Of a DNA stretch of 64,000 nucleotides, positions 10,870 to 22,900 are shown piece by piece. The notes beneath the pieces are model-generated. The model was not told where the DNA came from and made no database searches. It saw only the letters and a program-made list of their open reading frames with translations. The translations under genes and the position numbers were made by a program. Origin of the DNA: Cryptomeria japonica (lineage: Eukaryota; Streptophyta; Pinopsida; Cupressales; Cupressaceae); the NCBI RefSeq assembly GCF_030272615.1, contig NC_081408.1, positions 408,516,889 through 408,580,888 on the forward strand, in the 5' to 3' direction. Position 1 is the first letter of the stretch. The number at the start of each line of letters is the position of its first letter.

Positions 10870-12850
10870 ATTATTGTTTGGTATATAGGTCCTAAGGGGT
10901 ATGTTGTACATGCACTAGGATGTTAAAAGGGGTCATATGTGCTCCTAAGGGGTCATGCATGTGTTAGAACACATGTGTGACCCCTTAGGACCACATATGA
11001 CCTCTTGGGACACTATGTGATTCTATATGGTTGTATTGGGTACTAAGGGATTGTATGTTGTGCACACTGGGATATTAAAAGGGGTCATATGTGCTCCTAA
11101 GGGTAAATGCATGTGTTAGAACATGTGTGTGACCCCTTAGGACCACATATGACCTCTTAGGACACTATGTGATCCTATGGGGTCATATGTGCTCTTGAGG
11201 GGTCACACATGTGTTATAACACATGCATGACCCCTTAGGACCACATATGACCCCTTGGGACACAATGTGATCCTATATGGTCATATTGGTTCCTAAGGAG
11301 TATGTTGTGCACACTAGGATGTTAAAAGGGGTCATATGTGCTCTTACATGCGTGACCCCTTAGGACCACATATGACCCCTTAGGACACAATGTGATCCTA
11401 TATGGTCATATTGGGTCCTAAGGGGTATGTTGTACACACTAGGATGTTAAAAAGGGTCATATATGCTCTTAAGGGGTCATGCATGTGTTAGAAAACATGT
11501 GTGACCCCTTAGGACCACATATGACCCCTTGTGACACAATGTGATCCTATATGGTCATATTGGGTCCTACTTGGGGTATGTTGTAGACACTAGGATGCTA
11601 GAAGGGGTCATATGTGCTCTTAAGGGGTCACACATGTGTTAGAACATATGTGTGACCCCTTAGGACCACATATGACCCTTTAGGACACTATGTGATCCTA
11701 AGGGGTCACGCATGTGTTAAAACACATTCATGACCCCTTTAGGACACTATGTGATCCTAAGGGGTCACACATGTGTTAAAACACATGCATGACCCCTTAG
11801 GACCACATATGACCCCTTAGGATACTGTGATGTTAAAAGGGGTCATATGGGGTCCCAAGGGGTCATGCATGTGTTTAAAACACATGTGTGACCCTCTAGG
11901 ACCACGTATGACCACTTAGGACACTATGTGAACCTATTTGGTTATATTGGGTCCTAAGGGGTACATTAGGATGTTATAATAGGTCATATGTGGTCCTAAG
12001 GGGTCACACATGCGTTAGAACACATGTGTGACCCCTTAGGACCACATATGGACCCTAAGGACAAAATGTGATCCTATGTAGTCATATTGGGTCCTAAGGG
12101 GTATGTTGTGCACACTAGGATGTTAAAAGGGGCCATATGTGCTCTTAAGGCCCCTTAGGACCACATATTACCCCTTAGAACACAGTGTGATCAGATACAG
12201 TCATATTGGGTCCTATGGGGTATGTTGTGCACAAGTTAGGATGCTAAAAGGGATCATATGTTCTCTTAAGGGGTCACGCATGTGTTAGAACACATGCGTG
12301 ACCCCTTAGGACCACATATGACCCCTTAGGACACAATGTGATCCTATATGGTCATATTGGGTCCTAAGGGGTGTGTTGTGCACACTAGGATGTTAAAAGG
12401 GGTCATATGTTCTCTTATGTGACCCCTTAGGACCACATATGAGCCCTTAGGACACAATGTGATCTTATATGGTCATATTGGGTCCTAAGGGGTACACTAG
12501 GATGTTATATTAGGTCATATGTGGTCCTAAGGGGTCACACATGCGTGACCTCTTAGGACCACATATGGCCCCTAAGGACAAAATGTGACCATATATGGTC
12601 ATATTGGGTCCTAAGGGGTATGTTGTACACACTAGGATGTTTAAAGGGGTCACATGTGCTCCTAAGGGGTCATGCATGTGTTAGAACACATGTGTGACCC
12701 CTTAGGACACTATGTGATCCTATGGGGTCATATGTGGTCCCATGGGGTCGTACACGTGTTAGAACACATGTGTGACCCCTTAGGACCACATATGACCCCT
12801 TTGGACACTATGTGATCCTATATGGTCATATTGGGTCATATGGGTCATAC
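10870..12850. repeat. Short-repeat array 1 (GGGGTCATATG family)
   Basis: An array of higher-order units of roughly 120-160 bp. Each is marked by GTATGTTGTGCACACTAGG followed by TTAAAAGGGGTCATATG. Copies of the marker occur at about 10900, 11060, 11290, 11420, 11573, 12100, 12217, 12368 and 12615. Inside the units are many small palindromes (ACACATGTGT) and the pair GACCCCTTAGG / CCTAAGGGGTC. No open frame or transposon protein is present. The same family recurs at 17820-19330 in the opposite orientation. Confidence 0.9.
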
Positions 12851-12859
12851 GTGATACTA

Positions 12860-13085
12860 TACTTTGGTTTTTCAACATTTTCATTTTCATTTTGAAAGGT
12901 TTTAGATTTGGTTTATCTACATTTTGGTTTTGGCTCTGGTTTTTTCACAATTATTCAGTTTCGTTTTGTTGTGGTTTTGGTTTTGGTTTTCATTTTGATT
13001 TGGTTTTGATTTTTGTTTTGGTTTTGGTTTCGTTTTTTGTTTTCATTTCAAGGTTTTCAACATTTTCATTTTCATTCATCAACCA
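12860..13085. repeat. T/G-rich low-complexity tract (GGTTTT-like)
   Basis: A stretch dominated by TTTTGGTTTTGG and TTTTCATTTTC. The open frame through it encodes only F/W/V/L-rich low-complexity sequence, so I treat it as simple repeat rather than coding. An A-rich tract (13085-13260) follows. Confidence 0.75.
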
Positions 13086-13390
13086 TGAAAAAATTACTTT
13101 CATTAAAACCTATATTAACATTTAAAAAAAAAACCTAATCTAATCAATTCAAAAAAATTCTTTTCATAATCAATTAAAAAAAAATCAAACTTAAAAACTA
13201 ATTTAACTATGAAAAATTGAAAAAAAATACAGAAAGTAAAACTTATTAAAAAGAAATAACAGAGGGCGTACTTGGAAGGCTTGTTGGCGGCTTGCTAGAC
13301 ATCTCTAATTGGGATCCTGTTTGGAAAAAATGAATTGGGACCCCTTTTTTTTTTTAATTATTTTTCGAAATGGGATCTACAACATTTTGG

Positions 13391-13421
13391 AACGGGATCC
13401 TGGGGCCCACAGGATCCCGTT
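13391..13421. repeat. GC-rich near-perfect palindrome
   Basis: The arms AACGGGATCCTG and CAGGATCCCGTT face each other across a short GGGGCCCA-containing centre. Related GGGATCC sequence also occurs at about 13313 and 13372. The hairpin would form on either strand. Its role is unknown. Confidence 0.7.
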
Positions 13422-13503
13422 ATGTTTTTTTGGCTTGGGACCCCATGCCTAGACGAGGTCTCGTTTTATCTCCTATGTACTCTGCCCGATTTTTACTTTT
13501 TTT

Positions 13504-16278
13504 CTAAGTGTAAAACTTCCACATTAAGTGGACACAACTTCTTGCACTTACCCCATAAGTGGGATTGTCAATCTCTTGGGGAGATTCATAAAGAGACTTG
13601 TCACTCACCATAATTTCCTTACGAGTGGGATGAGTGTTGAGAGATGTAGAGGATAATCTAATTGAGGTGAAGTCATCAACACTACTAAATGTAGCATTCA
13701 CATTGAGATATGGTATTTTAGATGCTTTGGTGGGCTTTGAAGGATTATATCCAAGTCCAAATGAAGCTTCACGTATGTTATTTTCTAAAGGAATCTTAAT
13801 CCCTTGTTCATTTGCGCCACAACCATTGCCATTATATCCACTCTTAGCTAAAAAGTGAAAAACCAAACCACAAAGGGATGCCATATTGGAAAGAGATGGT
13901 GGGGCCTCATAGGTCTCAATGCCATAATTAGATGAACAAGAAGAAGATTGTGAATAATTGTTTGAATTAGAAGCAACCACAAAATTGTTACTTAGTTGTT
14001 TAGACAAAGTGGGTTGCTTTTTAGATTCATCCATATCTTTCTCATTTTTAATCTTAGGTTCTCTTGGAGGGACTTTGTATTCTCCTACAAAGGTAGGTGT
14101 AAAATCTAAGGACCCCCAATCGTCCTCCAAGAGCACTTGTTCTGGTGAAAAAGTATCTTTAGGAGGAGACGGTGATTTAGTGTGAGTGGAAGAAGAATCA
14201 GGAGTGCTCAAGGAAATAGGCATACTTGAAGATGTAAAAGTATTTTTAGAAGATTTGGAAGTAATTGAACAAGAAGGTGAGGTTTGCAATGAAGCTTATA
14301 AATTGGTATCAACAAACAAAGTATACATATTATTGTTGTAGATGAACTTAAGTTGCCTATGAAAAGTAGAAGGTACAACTTGCACACAATGAAGCCAAGG
14401 TCTTCATAATAGAAGATTGTAGGTAAGCTTATCAGGCGCGACATGAATAGGTGTAGGTAAAATAACATGTGCCACCTTAATAGGCAAGGTTATAGTACAT
14501 AAAGAAGACCTAGCGACATTATCAAAGCCATAAATAGTAAGATAATCTGATTTAATAAGAGATGTATCAACCTTGATCACATGTAATAGACTAACACTGC
14601 AAACATTAAGGCCAAAGCCATTATCAACAAGGGTTCTTCTTATAACATTACCATTGATAAGGACTACAATCATAAGAGGATCGTATTGATGTTGAATCTC
14701 ATTGGATGCCAACTCATCTTGTGTGAATACAATTTGAGCTTTATATTCGTTCATAGGATCAATCAAAGAAGCCATGTTATTAGGTGTCACTGTTGGTGGG
14801 ATATTTAAGTTCTTTATAGCATCTTGTAACATTACATGATGTGTAGATGAAGTTTGAATCAAATCCCAAAGAGATATCTTGGCAAGATTAACTTTAAGTT
14901 ATTCAATGAGATCATACTCCTTGCCAAGAGTTTGCGAGATACAAGGTGTTGGTGGAAGAATAGGTTGAGAAGTAGGAAGTGAAAAAGGAATAATCGGAGG
15001 AGGATTAGGTTGCCTATTGTTCCTTGTATTATATGTGTGGGCAACTAAATTATATATCTCTCTGGTAATATGTTTAGCATACTCATAAGGACTCTTAGTG
15101 GGATATCCTCCTTACATAGAAATATCTGGTTTGTTAGGAGCGCAAAAGGCATCATCATTGTAACCACCTTGAACCACAAAGAGAGGCTTGTTAAGAGGTT
15201 GAGGATTTGGAAAAGGACTATCACCTTGAACCGTGAAGAGGGGTTTATTAGGTGTTTTATTCCCATGTATCATATTGATCGTTGATGGTTTGGGAACATG
15301 TGAGGAAGGTATAGTAGAGTTGAAACCATTAGGTGGTTCATAAAAAGGATTAACAACCTTAAACATTTCTTAATGAGTAATATTTTCTTTAGATTGAATG
15401 CGAGGGACATCCTCATAGAGGGGATTGTTAATAATAGCGAGCCCTTTTAACCTAAGAGCATTCTCTTGTTCCAAAGTATCCTTACAATGGATATAAATTT
15501 TAGGAGAAGGATCAACATCATTCGTATGATAAATACTATTAAAAGAAGTGTTGATAATATTTTCTTGCACAAAAATATTCTCATGAGTAGGATCAATGTT
15601 AGGAGAGGGATTACCACTAGTCATTAGTGTTTCATCCCTAGAAGGAAGAGTACTGAAAGAAGGTGTAGTGTTAGTAGGAAAGATAGGCATTATATCATCC
15701 TCTATCACCAAAGGATCTACATGAGAGAGGTAATCTCTAGGAGAAGGATCAATATCACTATTCAAAGCTTCATCCTTGGGAGGGAGATCTTTGAAAGAAA
15801 TATTGACAGTCTTTTCTTGAACTAGGGTATCCTCACGAGTAGAGCCAAGTTGGGGAGAGGAAGATGCTTCATATTTAGAGGAAAAATGATTCAAATGAAT
15901 AGAAGGTGAGGTTTAAATCATATCACCCTCTTTTATCATGATGTCATATTCTTTGACCAAGGTGCTCTCATAGGGGAGGGACAAATTAAGAGAATAATCA
16001 ATACCATCGTCTATTGGTTCATCCCAAATAGGGAGATCATTGAGAGAAGTGTTAGAAATACCTCCTTGCACTATGGTGTCCTCATGGGTAGATACAATTT
16101 TGGGAGAGGGAATAACATTATTTATTAATGCTTCATCTTTAAAAGGGATAGCATTAATACACATGTTATTGAAATCATCCTCTTGCCTCAAAATGTTCCT
16201 AGTAGGATCTTTAAGAGATGGGTGGAGAGTCATGAGAAGGTCTAAGAAACTATCATGATGCAAAGACAAGTCGTCCAA
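13504..16278 (-). pseudogene. Ty3-like gag/protease/G-patch frame, broken and lacking RT
   Basis: One ancestral reading frame of about 925 codons runs through this interval with about six in-frame stops and no frameshift (segments starting at 16278, 15894, 15366, 14862 and 14289 are all in phase). The first part (16278-15370) is acidic and built of degenerate repeats of about 45 residues around PSP-x(3-6)-THEDT-x-VQE. Next comes a linker (about 15110-14870). Then a retropepsin-like domain follows, whose active site reads VDNGFG rather than D-T/S-G (about 14620), with the downstream YNLLL and RPW elements. A Ser-rich region precedes a G-patch-like segment at 13850-13745. Protease plus G-patch is typical of plant Ty3 polyproteins. 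No reverse transcriptase or integrase follows, so the element is truncated. Confidence 0.7.
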
Positions 16279-17460
16279 AGGCTAATGTATCACCTTAGAA
16301 TTTTTTTTTGGTTTAAAAATATTTGAAAATGTCCTATTTTTTAATTAAATGTAATGAAAGAAACAATGCAAGCAAATAAAGTAAACTAAATGTCTAAGCA
16401 ATGAAGCAATTATGTGATTAACTAAGTGCAAACATAAAAGTGCATGAGCTATATGTTCAAGGAATGAACACACAATGCCTATAACAATATTTTGAGATTT
16501 TTATATTTTTGATAGAAAATAAACATGCAATAGCAAGATCTAATAAGAAAATGTAGATCTAAGAATGTTGGATTCATGTTGGGTTTACCAAAATGTGATG
16601 GTGAAAAATGAGATTAGATAGTTTAGGGCCTAACCCCACTTTCCTCTATACATTGGAATACGAAAGCTCCCAAGGAAGTGATTCACTTTGACTAACTCTT
16701 GTAAAAGAGAGTCAAGAAATACTCTTATGGTTTCTATTGCTTTGCTGCTATGAAAGGGAAATGAGCTAAATGTACAATGATGAAAAACTAAGCTAGAAAG
16801 ATGAAGGAAATGACTAGGTAAACTGCAATAACAAAGAAATACAAAACTGAACCCGAGACACAAAGTACAAAGCTGAAGGGGAAATTTTGGTATGCACTTG
16901 ATATCAAAATCTAGGGTTGATTGAGTTAGACTAGGGCGTTGGGTGGTCTGGTCCCCCTTATTGTACTGCGTTAGACTTCTAGAATCTGCTTGTTGAAGCC
17001 CTGAGATGCAAAACTGCCAAAGAATGCTAAAAAATGTAGAGGGTGAGGGTGTTGGGTGCTCTGGTTCTAGTATTCGGGGACCTCCTTTTGGATTTGGACC
17101 TGTACCTACAAATTATGGCTTTCCCGAAGATCGTAGCTCCATCGGATTTCTGTACCTGCACTTGCAACTTGAAAATTGGTGTTTGGGTGGTGATATAGGG
17201 TTTTGCCTTAGTCAAACCCCTTGTTTTGGTGTTTTCCACCTCCACAAATAGCCAATAATGTATTGAAAATGTGTGTGCTAGAATGTCATGTGTTTACAAG
17301 ATCCTAAATGAGCTAGAATGCAAGAATTAGAGGTCTACCCTATGCTTTGAGTATAAACCCTAAATGAACATAATGTCAAAGGGTAAAAGTAAGGATCTAT
17401 GTCACACTTGGAGCTAATTCGTACGATTAGACCAGAACCATTCCAGCCAGACCAATGTGG
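16279..17460. other. Non-coding flank of the Ty3-like frame
   Basis: No domain is recognised. Short open frames at 16630-16863 (minus) and 17006-17251 (plus) have no visible motif. By position this could be the leader or LTR of the Ty3-like element, but I could not find an LTR pair or a primer-binding site. Confidence 0.35.
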
Positions 17461-17464
17461 TAGT

Positions 17465-17540
17465 CACGTGGAGAATGTGTGGCAGTCACGTGGCGATCGT
17501 GTGGCAAAGGGGTTCTGACCGGAACCCCTTCGCTATATAA
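17465..17540 (+). promoter_or_regulatory. Candidate promoter: two G-boxes, hairpin, TATA box
   Basis: Two CACGTG elements (17465-17470 and 17487-17492) lie in similar 22-bp contexts. They are followed by a 9-bp hairpin (AAGGGGTTC at 17507-17515 and GAACCCCTT at 17522-17530) and TATATAA at 17534-17540. The spacing suits a plus-strand core promoter. No coding region follows directly, so it may be an LTR promoter. The G-box is a known plant bZIP/bHLH site; use here is inference. Confidence 0.35.
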
Positions 17541-17819
17541 GTTGCAAAAAAAGCCTTTTCCCCTCATTTTGCACTGACTCGCTTAGAGTTTAGCGGTCGA
17601 GTAGAAGAAGGGGGCAAAGAATTTAGTGTTAATATATTAATGTTTTAGGTTTTTTTCCATAATTTTGTATAGTTTTTTAGTTTTTTAATGCTTGATAATA
17701 TAGTAATTTTAATTTTTTTAAATGCTTAATAATATATTAGTTTTAAAATTATTTAATGGTTAAAATCTTTTAATGCTTAATTATTTATAAATGTTGTACA
17801 CATATATAATTAGATGTTA

Positions 17820-19330
17820 AAATGTTATCATATGACCCCTTAGTACATACTAGGACCTCTCAAGACACTTATGGGAACTTAATACATCCTAAGACCTTTT
17901 AAGACATCATACACCCCCTTAGTACATCCTAGGAGCAATTAAGACATGAACGACCCCTTAATACATCCTAGGACATCTTTTGACCCCTTTTAGCATCCTA
18001 ACATGTATAACATAAGACCCCATACGACATCACAAGACCCCTTAAGACCCCTTATGTCTGTAATGACCCCTTATGACCTTTAATGACTCCTTGAGACCCC
18101 TTTATGACCCCTACTGACCCCATATGATCCCATAGGATCATCTCGTGTCATAAGGGGTCATATGGTGTCATTAGGGGTCATATGGGGTCCTAAGGGGGAC
18201 CCCATATGACCCCTCTCAACACCATATGACCCCATAGGATCATATAGTGTCCTAAGGGGTCATATGGGGTCCTAAGGGGCCACACGTGTTGTAGCATGTG
18301 TGACCCCTTAGGACCCCACATGACCCCTTTTAATGACATAGTAGGTGCAACACAACTCTTAGGACACCATATGACCCCATAGGGTCATATCGTGTCCTAA
18401 GGGGTCATATGGGGTCCTAAGGGGTCACACATGTGTGACCCCTTCAGACCCCATATGATGCCTTTTAAAGTACTAGTAGGTACAACATACCTCTTAGGCA
18501 TAGGGTCATATAGTGTCATACGAGGTCACATGTGTGACCCCTTAGGACCCCATATGACCCCTTTTAAAGTCCTAGTAGGTACAACATACCCCTTAGGACA
18601 CCATAAGGGGTCATATGAGGTCCCAAGGGGCCACACATGTGTTCTAACATATGTGTGACCCCACATGATCCCTTTTAAAGTCCTTGTAGATACAACATAC
18701 CTCTTAGGACACCATATGATCTCATAGGGTCATAGAGTGTCCTAAGGGGCCATATGGGGTCGCAAGGGACCCCTTAGGATCCAATATGACCCCTTTTAAA
18801 GTACTAGTAGGTACAACATACCTCTTATGACGCCATATGACTCCATGGGGTCATATAGTGTCGTACGGGGTCATTTGGTGTCACACATGTGTTAGAACAA
18901 ATGTGTGACCCCTTAGGACCCCATGTGACCCCTTTTAAATTCCTAGTAGGTACAACATACCCCTTAGGACACCATATGATCCCATAGGGTCATATAGTGT
19001 CCTAAGGGGTCATATGGGGTCCTAAAGGGCCACACATGTGTGACCCCTTAGGACCCCATACGACTCCTTTTAAAGTCCTAGTAGGTACACCATACCTCTT
19101 AGGACACCATATGACCCCATAGTGTCCTAAGGGGTCATATGGGGTCCAAAGGGGCCATAGATGTGTTTTAACACATGTGACCCCTTAGGACCCCATATGA
19201 CCTCTTTTAAAGTCCTAATAGGTACAACATACCTCTTAGGACACCATATGACCCCATAGGTTCATATAGTGTCGTATGGGATCATATGGGATCCTAAGAA
19301 GTTACACATATATTAGAACTCATATATCGC
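17820..19330. repeat. Short-repeat array 2 (inverted relative to array 1)
   Basis: Units of about 135-139 bp, some shortened to about 100-120 bp, are marked by TTTTAAAGTCCTAGTAGGT followed by ACAACATACC. Markers lie at about 18327, 18465, 18565, 18674, 18793, 18932, 19070 and 19205. The reverse complement of a unit reads through the same order of motifs as array 1: GGTATGTTGT, then TAGGA, then TTAAAAGGGGTCATATG, then CCTAAGGGGTC. The two arrays are therefore one family in opposite orientation. The array ends about 490 bp before the FIE start codon. Confidence 0.9.
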
Positions 19331-19817
19331 CCCTTAAGACTAATCTAAGAAGGGGTGCTAATCTAAGAACAAATTTGTACCACCCATGAAAGGTGTACAA
19401 TTTACAACAACTACTATTAGAGTGATTAGGATGTGCTAGACATAAGTCTTCTCCCTACAATAGAAAAGGCAAAGACATTAATTCATTTGTTTGGAGGTAA
19501 ACTTTTAATTAGTGAAATTCAACGATGGGTCATTGTAACACGAACCGTAATTGCAATTGGACCCCTTCTGCTACCCTATTTTATCTGTAGTGGGTTGGAG
19601 ACAAATTTGTGGGAAGTTCAAATTTGTGTTCCGGAATTTCTGAATAGTTGTGGCAATTGTCGTTAGTTGCTTACAATTTTTTGGTTTGCACTCTGGTTTC
19701 TGTATTGTCTTATGGGGTAATGAAAGTCGGACTCCACGAAATATAGGGAGGAAAAGGAATGTTGTGAACAAAGAGAGTGCGAAGAAGACAATAGCAAGTG
19801 CAAGCACCTTATTGAAA
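19331..19817 (+). promoter_or_regulatory. Presumed FIE promoter and 5' UTR
   Basis: This is the only unique-looking sequence between array 2 and the FIE ATG. No strong TATA box is evident. Three upstream ATGs open very short frames: 19712-19720 (ATG GGG TAA), 19720-19746 (8 codons) and 19759-19767 (ATG TTG TGA). Whether they lie in the transcript is unknown. The FIE frame itself is open upstream of the chosen ATG without another in-frame ATG. Confidence 0.45.
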
Positions 19818-19997
19818 ATGGCGAGGACTGGGTTGGGCACAGAGGCCGTGATAGGTCTCTTGACATCTTCAAAGAAAAAGAAAGACTACAAATTGACGAA
19901 CAGGCTTCAGGAGGGCAAGCGACCTCTCTATGCCATTGCTTTTAATTTCATCGATTCCTCTTATTTCACCATTTTCGCCACAGCAGGTGGAAATCGG
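19818..19997 (+). CDS. FIE: FIE exon 1 (60 codons)
   Basis: Start ATG at 19818; the exon ends with the codons for GGNR directly before the donor GTATGC. It encodes the variable N-terminus and the first WD-like strand region. The lysine run SSKKKKDYK is a local feature. Confidence 0.92.
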
Positions 19998-22900
19998 GTA
20001 TGCCATATTTATCTTTTTATTTTTTGGTTTTTATTGACATTTGTGAGAATAGCTAGGTACAGTTACGGAAATTTGTGATAACATCTAGGTATAGCTAATT
20101 ACATCTGTGATAGTAGCTAGTTAGAACATTGGAATTTACAGTTTCACGCAGCTGGAAGAAATACGCGAGCGTTTTTCAATTGGGATTGCCATATATATTG
20201 CTACCTAGAGGTTGCATTTCTAAAGACAACCTTTACCATATGACTCTATACAGATGTAAATTAATGGATTGCTTTTCTTACACCCCTTTATAATTAAGGA
20301 CAATACTGTTGTTTGCAAATAGGAAAATGCCAATGTACACATTGGGGACAGATCAACTGGGTTGAAGTAAACGGCTCACATTTTGCTATTTAATTTTCTC
20401 TTCTCTTCTCACCTAAACAGCCACAACATGCACGCTGTTTAAATTCTTCTGTTCTTGTGTTTCCCATCATGTTTTCCTTATTCTGTTTCTCAAGGCGGTC
20501 CGCTGAGATTCAAAATACTTTAGATGAAAGTATATTAACGTTTTAATTCTAGTGATACTGCAAGATCCTTGGCCTACATTTTACAGAGTAGATGGCAATC
20601 GTCTCTTTCGATATCATCTTTGCTCTTTTAACTATGGTCATTTGGATGAAAAAAGACAGAGAAATCGAATTGATGTATTTTTAAGTACTCACTAACAATT
20701 CTACATCTCTCTTCACATGAGGGCTATCTTCTTCAAATGGCTAGAATAATACTATTTGTCCTGAAGATGAGTTTCATGGGGCTGACCAAAAAGTTGACGT
20801 GGATCTGATTTGAATAGTAAAAGAGATTTCATCTGCAGAAGCCTAACTTATTATCATGCCCCTAGGTTATGGACCAAATTGCCATTTCCTATTTTCCACA
20901 TCTCTCCTGGTCCTATTTTGTGTGCACGTTTTTCCTCTTCTTTCCCGTAGTGTCTGTATAAGATCCCTTTGAAGCATGCTTAGTCTTCTAAGTATTTGTC
21001 AATCGTTAGAGCTTCAAAGTTCCTTGTCCAGGTGTGCTTTCTCCTACAAATTCAAACTTTCTTTTGTTTACATTGTACTTTTGGACTTTTTCATCCTCTC
21101 GTGCCTTCCATCCTTTCCCCACTCTTCCTTTGTATTTGTCAGACTTTCAGAGCTGTCTTTATCGGCTTGCTCATTGTTCGACCCCCAATATACTTGTGTT
21201 ATAAGTCTTGTGATATCACCAACCCCCAAACCTCGACCTACAGAATGAGTCTTGTGATATCTCCGACCTCTGGACCCTGATATTCCCACCTTTGTTATCG
21301 TTCTCTTCACAATGCCCCAACATGTGTTATATTGTCATTAATGGTTGGTTTTTGTGCCGTAACTTTCAAAAGTGGGACTTTTTCTTGCCCATAATCGTTG
21401 TTCAAATTTGGAGTTGTGGATTTCCATTGTGTCTGATCCTTATTGTTGTGATGGATTTAAAGGAGTGAATGCGTCCATTTAGGGGGGCAACATCTACACT
21501 TAACCAAATTCCTTTTAGAATCTGTTTTGAGTACCCTTGTTTGAGCGTGTGGATCTGATGACAAGAACTTGTAGATCTATCAAAGATCAGAGGACAAAAT
21601 CTCTTTCATTTCAACTGTTAGAGGATGCTACTCCTTTGGTTCGAGTAAGATCTCACTCAGAGGTTGCGTTGGAGCTTCATTTGTTTGTGAATTCAATTGT
21701 GTTCGTATTGGTGCTATTTGTTGTTTGTCATGGGTGTGCTCACGGTAGTTTATTGCTCTCATATCTGATAAAGTTACTGTCTTTTTGAATGTATTTTTAG
21801 ATTCTATTGTAATAAGGAAAGGATTGGAAGTTACATCTGCTATTTGCTGGGTTATTGTTTAGAATGCAATGGTAATAATGTGATGTAAATAGTGGTAGAA
21901 TTTGAGTTTGATAAGATCTGAATCAAATATTAAAACTCATATTGTTTATCCTAAATACTTAACATTTGAAAACGGTTTAAAATCAGTTCAAAGTCAGATT
22001 TGCATAACTATTTTGGAACGGGACATTACAATTATTTAGTTTGTAGTTTGCTAATCTTCACATGAAGTTGCTCTTCTCTTGGCCAGAAAGTATTGATTAG
22101 GTGTCTAATAGTCAATTTGATTTTGGTCAAGTTCTATGACCTGACAGGATGGTCTAGTATACTTTTGGCCATAGTATTTGGTTAAAAATATGTAGGGCTG
22201 GAAATTCTCAAAGATGTTTAGCTCATCACGATGTTCCCATGAATTCTTCAGTTTGATCCATGACTAGACAATGCAATTGTGTAGATTATTTTGTGAATCC
22301 AAGCAGCGGAAGGCATAATGCTTTAGAAATTACATTGTCAATGCACTTATTGTCCATACAATGTCAATCAGTACATTGAAAACAAAATATCTAATGTGAC
22401 TTGCATAATGCTTTAGAATTTTTAATTGAAAAATATTCTTCTTATGTTTTACATGTAGTTTTGAAATTATGCGTTGCTCTACTGAGTGAATATTTAGTAG
22501 GATGCTATGGAAGATGTATCGGATTTAGGAAAGTTTAGTGGCATTGTATAGGGGTGGAGGTGAAGGTTTTGCATTGACTTTCAAGTAATTATGAACGCAT
22601 GAAACTTTTTATAACCGAGGACACAGCTTGTGTCTGTTGTTGAGATTGACAAGAAAAGGAAAACCCATTCTTTGCAGTGCAAGGATTATGTACCCATTTC
22701 CTATGCTAGAATAATTGCAAAGGGCTACTAAGTTTTCTGAACAATACCTGCTGAGTAAATGTAGGAAGTCTTCTTTTGGAGGCCCTTGGGTGATATTTAT
22801 GTTTTGCTTGTTTAAGTGTGGGTCTGTGCTCATTCTCATAGAGAAAAGCTTATACAAAAAAACATGTTGGTGCACAAAAGTGGGAAGCAACATCAAATTG

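Noticed and set aside
10870..12850. CRISPR-like array (repeated palindromic units)
   Set aside because: Repeats are variable in length and sequence, spacers are themselves repetitive, and the genome is eukaryotic.
12892..13125. Phe/Trp-rich ORF resembling a membrane protein
   Set aside because: Produced by a GGTTTT/TTTTCA low-complexity tract; no complete gene context.
18431..18658. ORF inside array 2
   Set aside because: Encodes only the translated repeat unit.
19650..19817. N-terminal extension of FIE upstream of 19818
   Set aside because: The frame is open but has no ATG before 19818, and the sequence does not resemble the family.
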